Of a stretch of DNA of 64,000 nucleotides, positions 1 to 8,666 are shown in pieces. Position 1 is the stretch's first letter; every line of letters starts with the position of its first letter. Under the pieces are notes generated by a model. It made no database searches. It was given only the letters and a program-made list of their open reading frames with translations, and was not told where the DNA came from. The position numbers were made by a program, and so were the translations under genes. This DNA comes from Candidatus Planktophila sp. (lineage in GTDB: Bacteria; Actinomycetota; Actinomycetes; Nanopelagicales; Nanopelagicaceae), in NCBI GenBank assembly GCA_030681675.1, contig JAUXRP010000014.1, positions 1-64,000 of the forward strand, read 5' to 3'.

Positions 1-647
1 ACGATCGATGAAACGACACCTGTGCGAACTTGACCCTTTTGAAGCTGATTAAGGAATGTCGTGCGGGACTCTGATTGAGTCTGCTCGAGGAAGGCACGAC
101 GAGAAAGAACTACGTTATTACGGTTCTTATCTAGTTCAATAATGCGTGCCTCGACCTGCTTACCAATGTATGGTGTTAAATCACGGACGCGACGCATTTC
201 AACAAGGGATGCTGGCAAGAAGCCACGAAGTCCGATATCAACAATAAGTCCACCCTTAACAACTTCGATAACAGTTCCGATGACAACTTCGTCACGCTCT
301 TTCTTGCCTTCGATGTCTCCCCATGCACGTTCGTACTGTGCGCGCTTCTTTGAAAGGATGAGACGACCTTCTTTATCTTCTTTTTGAAGAACAAGAGCTT
401 CAATACTTTCTCCAACTTTTACAATCTCATGTGGGTCTACATCGTGGCGAATTGAAAGCTCGCGTGAAGGAATTACACCCTCCGTCTTATATCCGATGTC
501 AACGAGAACTTCCTCGCGACCAACTTGAACGATTGTTCCGGTGACGAGATCTCCGTCATTAAAATTTCTAATTGTTCCTTCGATTGCCGCTAGAAAATCA
601 GCTGCTGTTCCAATGTCATTTACTGCAATTACTGGTGTTGTAGACAA
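1..647 (-). CDS. rpsA: 30S ribosomal protein S1, N-terminal part (runs off the window)
   Basis: Ribosomal protein S1 binds mRNA on the 30S subunit and helps initiation. About 215 residues are visible. Two S1 OB-fold repeats can be read at about residues 33-102 and 119-184, with typical repeat endings ILSKKRAQ and VLSRRAFLE. The rest lies left of the window. The reading frame has no ATG near its beginning. A TTG at 647-645 preceded by ACGGAG five bases upstream is the best start and gives MSTTPVIAVND. The gene is divergent from the MFS gene, with 129 bases between them that must hold both promoters. The family call is secure; the start codon is an inference from the ribosome binding site. Confidence 0.95.
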   Translation of the reverse strand, partial: MSTTPVIAVNDIGTAADFLAAIEGTIRNFNDGDLVTGTIVQVGREEVLVDIGYKTEGVIPSRELSIRHDVDPHEIVKVGESIEALVLQKEDKEGRLILSKKRAQYERAWGDIEGKKERDEVVIGTVIEVVKGGLIVDIGLRGFLPASLVEMRRVRDLTPYIGKQVEARIIELDKNRNNVVLSRRAFLEQTQSESRTTFLNQLQKGQVRTGVVSSI

Positions 648-776
648 GTGTGCTCCGTAGGGATAGATGAATAGAAGTTCCCGCATTCGCGGCTGGAGGG
701 CAAGGCTACGGTTTGCCTGTACTTAAGGGCAAATCCTCCCCGGGAATCTCGCTCTTTAGTTAGACTTGTCATCATT

Positions 777-2003
777 ATGAATCGATACCGCCAATTATTT
801 GCCATGCCCAATGTGTGGGTTCTGGTTTTGGCTGCCTTTCCTGCGCGCGTTGCCTACGGAATGGTCGGTTTAGCGCTGTTTTTTAAAGCCGAGCAGGAGA
901 CGGGATCGATTGCATTAGCAGGTCTGGTTATAGGAGCAAACTCGTTAGCGGGCTCATTTACCGCGGGAGTTCGTGGATCGATAATCGATAAATACGGACA
1001 AAAGTGGCCGCTTAGAGTCCTCGTACCCGGGTATGCATCGATGATGGTATTGGTCAATATCTCCCATTCAGCAACCTTCATTCTCGTAATGGCAACCATT
1101 ATGGGTTTAACCGCACCACCAATAAATTTATCTGTGCGCCCTCTCTGGAAAACAATAGTTCCTGGAGATTTTCTTCGTACCGCTTATGCAGTTGATACAT
1201 CGGTGATGAACACAGCTGGAGTTATTGGTCCAGTCATTGCGACATCTTTGGCTTTATCTAAATTTCCAGGAAGTCCGTTAGTCACTGCTGCGATTCTCAT
1301 GGCGCTAGGCGGCGGTGCTTTAGCAATTGCACCGGTTTCAAGAGATTGGAAACCGGAAAAGAAAGAGCGTGGCGCACAATCTCTTTGGCGTAGCCCTGCA
1401 CTTCGATTAATGATGCTTGAGGGATCATTCATCGGTTTTGGCTGGGGACTCTTTGATGTTGCTGTACCGGCATTTGCAACAATCGAAAACGTTGCTCATC
1501 GCACGGCCTGGGTATTTGCAGCTATGGGTATCTCAAGCATTATCGGCGGATTAATTGCAGGACTACTTTCAAAGCGCACATCTTCGCTATCGGCGCTGCG
1601 TAAAACATACTTTATTTGGTTTCTAGTTGCGATACCCATGGCATTTACATATCCAGGGTGGTCCATGGCAATTGCCGGCGCCTTCCTTGGTTTCGTTGGG
1701 GGTGCAATTCAAGTTTTCTATTGGGAAGTCATGGAGGCTGTTCGCCCAAAGGGATCGGCAGTTTCTTATATGGCCTGGCTTTGGACAGTCGAGGGAAGTG
1801 TGATGTCGTTGGGTGCGGCCGTTGGGGGAATACTCTCTGAAAGAATCTCTCCGCAGTTTTGTTTAGCACTAACTGCAGTTTCCATTGGACTAGGCAGCCT
1901 CATACTGACAATTGGAAAAGAACGCTTAATTGCCGCCGATAGAATTCCAAGTGATGAAGAGGACCTTAAGGCGATGGAAGGAAACTCACCAATTACTACC
2001 TAA
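777..2003 (+). CDS. Major facilitator superfamily transporter
   Basis: A 408-residue integral membrane protein with about 12 hydrophobic segments. A cytoplasmic loop of the MFS type (RGSIIDKYGQKW) follows the second helix, which is the usual position of MFS motif A. A hydrophilic central loop (about residues 193-210, DWKPEKKERGAQ) separates two six-helix halves. The C-terminus is acidic and cytoplasmic. It resembles efflux-type MFS permeases, but the substrate cannot be told from sequence. The gene stands alone on the plus strand and ends 4 bases from the polA stop, so it has no room for its own terminator. The start ATG at 777 has no strong ribosome binding site; a TAGACT ten bases upstream could be a -10 element. 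Confidence 0.8.
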   Translation: MNRYRQLFAMPNVWVLVLAAFPARVAYGMVGLALFFKAEQETGSIALAGLVIGANSLAGSFTAGVRGSIIDKYGQKWPLRVLVPGYASMMVLVNISHSATFILVMATIMGLTAPPINLSVRPLWKTIVPGDFLRTAYAVDTSVMNTAGVIGPVIATSLALSKFPGSPLVTAAILMALGGGALAIAPVSRDWKPEKKERGAQSLWRSPALRLMMLEGSFIGFGWGLFDVAVPAFATIENVAHRTAWVFAAMGISSIIGGLIAGLLSKRTSSLSALRKTYFIWFLVAIPMAFTYPGWSMAIAGAFLGFVGGAIQVFYWEVMEAVRPKGSAVSYMAWLWTVEGSVMSLGAAVGGILSERISPQFCLALTAVSIGLGSLILTIGKERLIAADRIPSDEEDLKAMEGNSPITT

Positions 2004-2007
2004 CTGC

Positions 2008-4596
2008 TTAATGCGCCGCCTCATGCCAGGACAGACCTAAACCTGCACTAACATTTAATGGCGCTCTCAGTGGATAGGCGGCGCCCATCTCACTTTTTAC
2101 AAGTGTTGTAATTTTCTCTTCCTCTCCTTTGACTACTTCAACAATTAACTCATCATGAATCTGGAGCAGTAATCGTGATTGAAGCTGTTCTTTCTTAATC
2201 TCTGCGTCCACTTTTAACATGGCCAACTTAATAATGTCAGCTGCAGATCCTTGGATGGGAGCATTCAACGCCATTCGCTCAGCCACCTCTCTTCGTTGAC
2301 GATTATCACTCATTAAATCCGGCAAATACCGTCTGCGTCCCATGATTGTCTGCGTGTAACCCACCTTTCTTGCATCCTCAACAACTGTTTTTAAGTAGTC
2401 ACGAATTCCGCCAAATCGTTGAAAATACGTATCCATTAACCCTTGCGCCTCACTTGGACTAATTCCTAACTGTGCCGACAAGCCATACGATGAAAGTCCA
2501 TAGGCAAGGCCATAGGACATGGCTTTAATCTGCCTTCGCATTTCTGGATCCACATCATTGGCATTTACTCCAAAAATAACTGCAGCGATTGTTGCATGCA
2601 GATCTTCTCCCGATTCAAATGCAGATAAAAGTTTTTCGTCGTTGGAAAGATGCGCCATTATGCGCATTTCAATTTGGCTGTAATCAGCGGTCAGCAGCGC
2701 TACGTAGCCATTTCCTGGAATGAAGGCGCTTCTAATCGTGCGACCCTCTTCTGTGCGAACTGGAATATTCTGCAAATTAGGTCCAGTAGATGAAAGGCGA
2801 CCCGTTGAAGTCACAGTCTGGCCAAAATGAGTATGTACTCGCCCATCGATCGCAATTTCAGAGATCAACCCCTCAACGATTGAGCCAAGCTTTTTAACCT
2901 CTCTTATTCGCAGAAGATGGGTTAAAAGCGCGTGACCAGTCTTTTGATGTAGCCAATCCAAACTTTCGGCATCAGTCGTATAACCAGTCTTAATTTTTTT
3001 AGTCTTAGGCAATCCTAACTCGTCAAATATGACTACCTGGAGTTGTTTAGGAGATGCGACATTGAATTCATGCCCTGCCGATTTGTGGGCCAGCTTTGTT
3101 TCGCGCGCAGCTTCATCTTCGAAGAAGGCTTGCAATTTCTCTAACTCTTTTTTATCAACAGCGATCCCAATATTTTCCATGCGGGCCAAGAGTTCGGCTA
3201 TTGGAAGTTCCATCGTATTAAAGAGATCGAGTAATCCGCGTTCTGTTAACTCGCGAGTAAGTGAGGTGCGGAGAAAGAATAACGCTCGTGCACATGTTAA
3301 TAACTCTTGCTCAGGGCTGGCTGTATTGATATACGAGCCATCGCCCCATCGCTCTTGTAAGTCTTTAAACTCTTGCGCGCGCACACCTGGATTTACAAGA
3401 TATGCAGCTATCGAAGTATCAAACTCTATTCCTACAAATGGATTGTTCCGTGCCAAGGATTTTGCATCGTGTGCAATCTTTTTAACACCGATATCCATTG
3501 CCCAACTGCCCATAGAGGATGAATGCACTAAGAAAACTTCCTCTGGAGAAAACGCCACAGCATATCTATGAAGTTTTTCATCACGAATTGAAAAGGTAAC
3601 CGCTATTGGGCCATTGTGGCTCGTAATTCTGGCATCGGCCTCTTCTGGTGTTAATACTCCTTCAGCCATCTCATCGGCAAAGAGTGAGAACTCCGGTTCG
3701 AGAACAGGAGCAGTTGTGCTCTTCAGAAGAATTGGCTTCATTCGATCTTTGAGAGTTTTGAACTCTAGTACATCAAAGAGTGGATTAGTCCGATTTTCAT
3801 CTACTCCTGTCCAAGCAAGATTGTCGATATTTAAATCAAAAGGAACATCAGTAATTAGTGCCGTCAATTCACTATTGAGCATCACGCTGTCGATTGAATC
3901 CCTGAACGATTGACCGGATTTGCCAGGCAATTTCTCTGCATTGGAAATGAGCTCTTTGAGCGAGCCGTACTCAACTATCCATTTTGCAGCAGTTTTTTCG
4001 CCCACCCCTGGTACAGACGGCAAATTATCACTCGGGTCTCCACGTAGTGCGGCAAAGTCTGGATAATGCGCCGGTGACATTCCATACTTTTCTTGAACTG
4101 CATCTGGAGTCATACGTGCCATTTCACTAACCCCACGCTTTGGATAAAGGATCGTGGTTTTTTCATTGACTAATTGAAAAGAGTCTCGGTCTCCTGTACA
4201 AATCAACGTTTCAAAGCCTTCACGCTCTGCACGTTTAGCAATCGTTGCCAAAATGTCGTCGGCCTCATATCCATCAACCTCAAAACTCGAAATCCCAAAA
4301 GCCTTTACGAGCTCGTGCAAATACGACATCTGAGAGCGAAATTCATCGGGGGTTTTCGAGCGATTCGCTTTGTATTCTGGAAATATCTCGGAGCGAAAAG
4401 TTTTTCTCGAAACATCAAAGGCAACTGCTACATGTGTCGGTTTTTCGCTAGTGAGTAAGGAGAGTAACATTGTTGCAAAGCCATATATAGCATTGGTGTG
4501 TTGCCCAGTGGCGGTTGTGAAGTTCTCTGCGGGAAGTGCGAAAAAGGCACGATATGCCATTGAATGCCCATCGATTAGTAATAGGCGTTTGCTCAT
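2008..4596 (-). CDS. polA: DNA polymerase I
   Basis: Fills gaps and removes RNA primers during lagging-strand synthesis and excision repair. The 862 residues hold an N-terminal 5'-3' nuclease (LLLIDGHSMAYRAFF, DGYEADDILAT, TGDRDSFQLV), a middle region in the place of the 3'-5' exonuclease, and a C-terminal polymerase. Polymerase motif A is DYSQIEMRIMAH with Asp638, the O helix has Lys691 and Tyr695, and motif C is IHDELIVE with Asp815. The middle domain shows no recognisable exonuclease motifs, as is usual for actinobacterial Pol I. Tyr at 695 sits where E. coli has Phe762; mycobacteria also have Tyr. The start lies six bases after a TACAAT box and has no ribosome binding site, so the mRNA may be leaderless. 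Confidence 0.97.
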   Translation of the reverse strand: MSKRLLLIDGHSMAYRAFFALPAENFTTATGQHTNAIYGFATMLLSLLTSEKPTHVAVAFDVSRKTFRSEIFPEYKANRSKTPDEFRSQMSYLHELVKAFGISSFEVDGYEADDILATIAKRAEREGFETLICTGDRDSFQLVNEKTTILYPKRGVSEMARMTPDAVQEKYGMSPAHYPDFAALRGDPSDNLPSVPGVGEKTAAKWIVEYGSLKELISNAEKLPGKSGQSFRDSIDSVMLNSELTALITDVPFDLNIDNLAWTGVDENRTNPLFDVLEFKTLKDRMKPILLKSTTAPVLEPEFSLFADEMAEGVLTPEEADARITSHNGPIAVTFSIRDEKLHRYAVAFSPEEVFLVHSSSMGSWAMDIGVKKIAHDAKSLARNNPFVGIEFDTSIAAYLVNPGVRAQEFKDLQERWGDGSYINTASPEQELLTCARALFFLRTSLTRELTERGLLDLFNTMELPIAELLARMENIGIAVDKKELEKLQAFFEDEAARETKLAHKSAGHEFNVASPKQLQVVIFDELGLPKTKKIKTGYTTDAESLDWLHQKTGHALLTHLLRIREVKKLGSIVEGLISEIAIDGRVHTHFGQTVTSTGRLSSTGPNLQNIPVRTEEGRTIRSAFIPGNGYVALLTADYSQIEMRIMAHLSNDEKLLSAFESGEDLHATIAAVIFGVNANDVDPEMRRQIKAMSYGLAYGLSSYGLSAQLGISPSEAQGLMDTYFQRFGGIRDYLKTVVEDARKVGYTQTIMGRRRYLPDLMSDNRQRREVAERMALNAPIQGSAADIIKLAMLKVDAEIKKEQLQSRLLLQIHDELIVEVVKGEEEKITTLVKSEMGAAYPLRAPLNVSAGLGLSWHEAAH

Positions 4597-4602
4597 GTGC
4601 TC

Positions 4603-4608
4603 ATTGTA
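4603..4608 (-). promoter_or_regulatory. Candidate -10 element of polA (leaderless start)
   Basis: On the minus strand TACAAT ends six bases before the polA ATG. That spacing puts the transcription start at or next to the start codon. No Shine-Dalgarno sequence is present. The whole polA-thioesterase divergent spacer is only 35 bases. Leaderless mRNAs are common in actinobacteria. The element is read by eye only. Confidence 0.4.
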
Positions 4609-4631
4609 GGTTGCACGGTAGAGTACGCAGC

Positions 4632-5042
4632 ATGAGCGAAGATAAATTCCTAAGAATTATTCAAGAACGCGGTGGAGGAGCATTAGGCATAAAGATGGGC
4701 ATTGAAATTATTGAAGCCTCTCCGCATAGGCTGGTCGCCACAATGCCAGTTGAGGGAAATACTCAACCGATTGGACTATTACATGGCGGCGCTAGCGTTG
4801 TCTTAGCTGAAACCGTTGGATCCGTCGGTGCAGCACTTCATGCAGGTCCGCACCGGATGATTGTTGGACTTGATATTAATGCGACGCATCATAAATCGGC
4901 AACAGATGGAATCGTCACCGCTGTCGCCACAGCAATATCCCTTGGAAAGACAATCTGTTCCTACGATGTTGTCATATCTAATGATAAAGGTGAACGAACA
5001 TGCACGGCGCGAATTACTTGTTTGATATTGGAAGAACGTTAA
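4632..5042 (+). CDS. Hotdog-fold thioesterase, PaaI/EntH type
   Basis: A 136-residue single-domain acyl-CoA thioesterase of the PaaI/DUF4442-like hotdog group. The region PIGLLHGGASVVLAETVGS contains the HGG active-site loop and the conserved Glu of the central helix. The following strands (GLDINATHHKSATDG) match the hotdog core. Likely substrates are aromatic or medium-chain acyl-CoAs, but this is not decided by the sequence. The ATG at 4632 is preferred because the in-frame upstream ATG at 4536 would lie inside polA and add a non-family extension. It is divergent from polA by 35 bases and ends 4 bases from the livF stop. In other actinobacteria such a thioesterase is also found beside polA. 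Confidence 0.88.
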   Translation: MSEDKFLRIIQERGGGALGIKMGIEIIEASPHRLVATMPVEGNTQPIGLLHGGASVVLAETVGSVGAALHAGPHRMIVGLDINATHHKSATDGIVTAVATAISLGKTICSYDVVISNDKGERTCTARITCLILEER

Positions 5043-5046
5043 AACC

Positions 5047-5769
5047 TTAGCTGTGCGCTCCTGTGCCTAAATAAGCCTCGCGCACCGCTGGATCGTTGAG
5101 AAGATCGGCAGCTGCCGCCTCTTTGACCACATTACCCGTCTCCAGAATGTAGGCTCGATGTGCTCGTTGCAGAGCTTGTTGGGCATTTTGCTCGACGAGC
5201 AGAATAGTTACACCGGTTTTGTTTATCTCAGTAATAATACGAAAGATATTTGCAATCATCTGAGGTGCAAGTCCCATTGACGGTTCGTCAAGGAGTAAAA
5301 CCTTTGGTCGAGACATCAATGCGCGGCCAATTGCCAACATCTGCTGCTCTCCCCCAGATAAAGTGCCACCGGCCTGATATGTGCGCTCCTTCAATCGGGG
5401 AAAAAGAGCATAAATTTTATCGAGATCTTCACTCATCTCATGACGACGATTTTTGCGATGAAACTTTCCCATCTCAAGATTTTCTAACACAGTCATGCCA
5501 GGAAAAATTCCGCGGCCTTCTGGGGCTTGTGAGATTCCAAGATCTACTCTCTGATGAGCTGGAACTTTAGAGATATCTTGACCGTCGAACAAGATCGCTC
5601 CACTTGAGACTTTTCGAAGACCCGATATTGTCTTAAGCGTTGTAGTTTTTCCTGCGCCATTAGCACCGATTAAAGTAACAATTTCGCCTTGATTAACTAC
5701 GACAGAAATTCCTTTAATAGCTTCAATCTTGCCATAGTGGACGTGAAGATCTTTAATTTCAAGACGCAT
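5047..5769 (-). CDS. livF: Branched-chain amino acid ABC transporter, ATPase LivF
   Basis: One of two ATPases powering branched-chain amino acid uptake. The 240 residues carry Walker A GANGAGKTT at 35-43, the ABC signature LSGGEQQ at 137-143 and Walker B VLLLDEP at 157-163, followed by the switch His region (LLVEQNA). The loop QAPEGRGIFPGMTVLENL is typical of LivF and separates it from LivG. It is the last gene of livJHMGF and overlaps livG by 11 bases, which suggests translational coupling. The convergent thioesterase gene ends 4 bases away, so no terminator is visible. Confidence 0.95.
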   Translation of the reverse strand: MRLEIKDLHVHYGKIEAIKGISVVVNQGEIVTLIGANGAGKTTTLKTISGLRKVSSGAILFDGQDISKVPAHQRVDLGISQAPEGRGIFPGMTVLENLEMGKFHRKNRRHEMSEDLDKIYALFPRLKERTYQAGGTLSGGEQQMLAIGRALMSRPKVLLLDEPSMGLAPQMIANIFRIITEINKTGVTILLVEQNAQQALQRAHRAYILETGNVVKEAAAADLLNDPAVREAYLGTGAHS

Positions 5770-6535
5770 CTGCTGGTACTCCTAAATAGGCTTCAATAAC
5801 TTTGGGATCGTTTTGCACCTTACTTGGCAGATCATCAGCGATTTTGATACCAAAATCTAAAACCGCCACGCGATCCGAGATTCCCATAATCAGTGACATA
5901 TCGTGCTCAATGAGCAAGACGGTATACCCAGCATCCCGAATTCTCTTAATCAACGAAGCCAGCTCAACTTTTTCTGCAGGATTAAAGCCAGCTGCCGGTT
6001 CATCTAGTAGCAATAGTTTTGGAGAGGTTCCCATTGCGCGTGCGATTTCTAATCGACGTTGAACTCCATATGGAAGATTCTTTGCCAATCGATCGGAGTA
6101 CTCATCGATTCCAATGAATTTCAAAATCTCATGTGCCCTTGCGCGATTCTCTCTTTCCTCGCGGCGTGCTCGTGGTAGGCCAAAGAGCGCTCCTACGAGT
6201 CCGCTCTTTTTGTGAACATCGGTCGCGGTAATGACATTTTCAAGAGTAGTCATATCTCCCCACAGGCGAATATTCTGAAATGTGCGTGCGATACCTAACC
6301 CAGTAATTTGAAAACGTTTTTGATTTTTCAGCGCGATACCGTCAAAGGTAATTGAGCCCTTTGTTGGCTTATAGACGCCGGTAATCACATTAAATACTGT
6401 TGTTTTGCCCGCTCCATTTGGACCAATGAGCGCCAGAATTTCTCCCTTATTAACCTCAAGGTTGACATCACCAAGGGCTGTTACTCCACCGAATTTCATC
6501 GTTAAGTTTTGAATTGAAAGAAGGACCTCAGACAT
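5759..6535 (-). CDS. livG: Branched-chain amino acid ABC transporter, ATPase LivG
   Basis: The second ATPase of the branched-chain amino acid importer, 258 residues. Walker A is GPNGAGKTT at 38-46. The ABC signature is degenerate ([14 protein letters not shown]), as is usual for LivG, and Walker B reads [13 protein letters not shown]. The LivG-specific phrase [12 protein letters not shown] is present. The C-terminal segment ([17 protein letters not shown]...VIEAYLG) matches the family end. It begins directly after livM with no spacer and overlaps livF by 11 bases. Confidence 0.95.
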   Translation of the reverse strand: MSEVLLSIQNLTMKFGGVTALGDVNLEVNKGEILALIGPNGAGKTTVFNVITGVYKPTKGSITFDGIALKNQKRFQITGLGIARTFQNIRLWGDMTTLENVITATDVHKKSGLVGALFGLPRARREERENRARAHEILKFIGIDEYSDRLAKNLPYGVQRRLEIARAMGTSPKLLLLDEPAAGFNPAEKVELASLIKRIRDAGYTVLLIEHDMSLIMGISDRVAVLDFGIKIADDLPSKVQNDPKVIEAYLGVPADAS

Positions 6536-7573
6536 TTAGGCGCTCACCTCACTTTTGACGATTGCTTTCTCGCGCTTCTTACGTGGCAAGAGACCATCAG
6601 GCCTAAAGTTCATGACAACAACTAGAACCGTACCGAAAACTAATAAACGTGCATCAGAGATAAAACGGATTCGATCTGGTAAATATCCCAGAATCGTCGC
6701 ACCAACTACAACTCCCCAAATATTTCCAATTCCCCCGAAAACAACACACGAAAGAATCAAAATTGAGACGTTAAGAGTAAACATTTCAGGTGCGATAAAT
6801 AGATTTTTAGATGCATACAACACGCCTGCAGCGCCACCAACTGCAGCTCCTAATGTAAAGGACCAAATCTTATATTTAAGAGTTGGTACGCCCATGAGTT
6901 CGGCTGCATCCTCATCCTGTCGAATTGCCTCCCATGCTCGTCCAGGGCGACGAATACTAAGTCGACGAATCATCCAAATCGTGCACAAGATCATGACTAC
7001 AACTACCCAGAAGAAAACCTTTTGATCCTCTAGTTTGAACTTTAGAGGTCCAATATTCGGTGGCATTGGAATATTTGCAATTCCATTTGGACCTTTAGTC
7101 CACGATGAGTTGAGAGCTATCAGCCGAACGATTTCACCAAAGCCCAAAGTTACAATCGCTAAATAGTCACCTCGAAGGCGAAGAGTGGGAAGTCCAAGTA
7201 ATACACCTGCCACCATTGCAAGAGCAATTCCAAAAGGCATGATCTCCCAGGTATTTAAACTGGTCAGAGTGCCCATTAGCGCCATTGTGTAGGCTCCAAT
7301 TGCAAAGAATGCTACATATCCTAAATCCAGCATTCCAGATTTTCCTACAACGATATTGAGGCCAAGTGCCATTAATACAAAGACTCCGACAGGATAAACC
7401 AGAACAGCGTCATAGGATGCAATGGGGGTTGCTAAAAAGCTAGCGCCTGCAAAAGGCAGGAGGCCAACTAATAAAATGGAACCGAGCGCAATACTTGTTC
7501 GCTGCAGGCGATTAGATCGCTCCCATATTCCAGCACCAAAGTCACGAAGGTTGAAGAAGTTTCGTATTTTCAT
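6536..7573 (-). CDS. livM: Branched-chain amino acid ABC transporter, permease LivM
   Basis: One of the two membrane permeases of the importer, 345 residues with about nine to ten membrane segments. The conserved phrase GLNIVVGKSGMLDLGYVAFF and the coupling-helix region EAIRQDEDAAELMGV identify LivM. The ATG at 7573 (MKIRNFF) is preferred: it lies four bases after the livH stop, while a longer frame from 7618 would overlap livH by 41 bases and add only a polar stretch. The C-terminus is basic (PRKKREKAI), as expected for a cytoplasmic tail. It is directly followed by livG. Confidence 0.93.
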   Translation of the reverse strand: MKIRNFFNLRDFGAGIWERSNRLQRTSIALGSILLVGLLPFAGASFLATPIASYDAVLVYPVGVFVLMALGLNIVVGKSGMLDLGYVAFFAIGAYTMALMGTLTSLNTWEIMPFGIALAMVAGVLLGLPTLRLRGDYLAIVTLGFGEIVRLIALNSSWTKGPNGIANIPMPPNIGPLKFKLEDQKVFFWVVVVMILCTIWMIRRLSIRRPGRAWEAIRQDEDAAELMGVPTLKYKIWSFTLGAAVGGAAGVLYASKNLFIAPEMFTLNVSILILSCVVFGGIGNIWGVVVGATILGYLPDRIRFISDARLLVFGTVLVVVMNFRPDGLLPRKKREKAIVKSEVSA

Positions 7574-7577
7574 ATTC

Positions 7578-8528
7578 TTATGCCCTCGTCTGCTGGACGG
7601 CTTCACCAAATAATCCATTTGGCTTAAAGAGAAGAACTAATATAAGTACCACGAAGACGGTAACCGCCTTCCATTGAGTGCCTAGTACCGCCGAGGCATA
7701 GACCTCAAGAAGACCTAGGCTCAATCCACCGAAAAACGCTCCTCTAATATTTCCAATTCCGCCAAGTACTGCCGCTGTAAAGGCGGCCATTCCCATCGTA
7801 AATCCGATATTGAACTTTGTATATTCAAAAACAGTTATATAAAAGAAAGCCGCAGCGCCTGTTGCCAGACCTCCAACTAAGAAAGTCGTCGTGATAACAC
7901 GGTTTAAATTAACGCCCATTAACTTTGCAGCATCTTCATTTTGCGAAACTGCTCGAATGGCTTTACCCATGCGTGATAATTTAATGAAACGTTCAAGAGT
8001 GAAAAAGATAATCGCTGCAGCAATAATTGTAATAACTGTGTCGAGACGAACATTAGCGCCCCATATTTCAGTCAAAATAATTTTTTCTAAAACTCGAGGC
8101 GAACCCACTGGGCGCGAACTTGTTAGCAGTCGCATAACTTCTTGAAGAACGATTGAGATTCCAATCGCTGAAATCAATGTCGCCAGGCGGTTGGTACCTT
8201 TCATGCGCAAGCGACGATATGCGACTAGCTCTACAAAAACCGCGGTCAAAGCGGCAACAAACATCGACATGAGCAAAGCTGTAATCAGAACAAGGGCTAA
8301 CTTCCACCCTGTAGCAGGCTCGGAGGTCTGGGTGTAGTGGAAAATATCGCGATTAGTAATGACTGTTCCGAAAGTTCCCCACATAAAGATTTCAGAGTTA
8401 GCAAAGTTTATCATTCGCAGAACTCCATAGACCATTGTGTAGCCGAGAGAGATTAGAACATAGATAAAACCGAGGGCAACTCCAGCGATCGTTAATGACC
8501 AAAACTGGTCGATCAAAACTGTAAACAT
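7578..8528 (-). CDS. livH: Branched-chain amino acid ABC transporter, permease LivH
   Basis: The partner permease of LivM, 316 residues, mostly hydrophobic helices. Family phrases are ALGFIYVLISLGYTMVYG near the N-terminus, the cytoplasmic coupling loop RAVSQNEDAAKLMGV and the C-terminal LLFKPNGLFGEAV. It is separated from the upstream livJ by 138 bases that contain a strong hairpin, whereas all downstream liv genes touch or overlap. This layout suggests that the binding protein is made in excess over the membrane subunits. Confidence 0.94.
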   Translation of the reverse strand: MFTVLIDQFWSLTIAGVALGFIYVLISLGYTMVYGVLRMINFANSEIFMWGTFGTVITNRDIFHYTQTSEPATGWKLALVLITALLMSMFVAALTAVFVELVAYRRLRMKGTNRLATLISAIGISIVLQEVMRLLTSSRPVGSPRVLEKIILTEIWGANVRLDTVITIIAAAIIFFTLERFIKLSRMGKAIRAVSQNEDAAKLMGVNLNRVITTTFLVGGLATGAAAFFYITVFEYTKFNIGFTMGMAAFTAAVLGGIGNIRGAFFGGLSLGLLEVYASAVLGTQWKAVTVFVVLILVLLFKPNGLFGEAVQQTRA

Positions 8529-8584
8529 TGCACTCCTTAAGGCTTTTGATTGAAGAGGTAAATGTAATACAACTCAACGTAAGA

Positions 8585-8629
8585 AGTGGGTGTTTCGGGG
8601 CCTCTAAAGAGATTTCCGAAACACCCACT
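8585..8629 (-). promoter_or_regulatory. Intercistronic hairpin between livJ and livH
   Basis: A perfect 14-bp inverted repeat pairs 8585-8598 (AGTGGGTGTTTCGG) with 8616-8629, with a 17-nt loop. In the minus-strand transcript it lies between the livJ stop and the livH start. It is not followed by a long U run (only CUUCUU), so it looks more like an mRNA-stabilising element or a weak attenuator than a full terminator. Such hairpins behind binding-protein genes are a known way to set the ratio of binding protein to permease. Confidence 0.7.
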
Positions 8630-8666
8630 AACTCATAAGCGTTGTAGCTAAGTAGCTAAGAAGTAA

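Noticed and set aside
3029-3571. A 180-codon plus-strand frame inside polA
   Set aside because: Shadow of polA; no family resemblance, Ser-rich composition and no ribosome binding site.
4536-4631. Upstream ATG giving the thioesterase an extra 32 residues
   Set aside because: The extension lies on top of the polA start and has no similarity to the family; the ATG at 4632 gives normal length.
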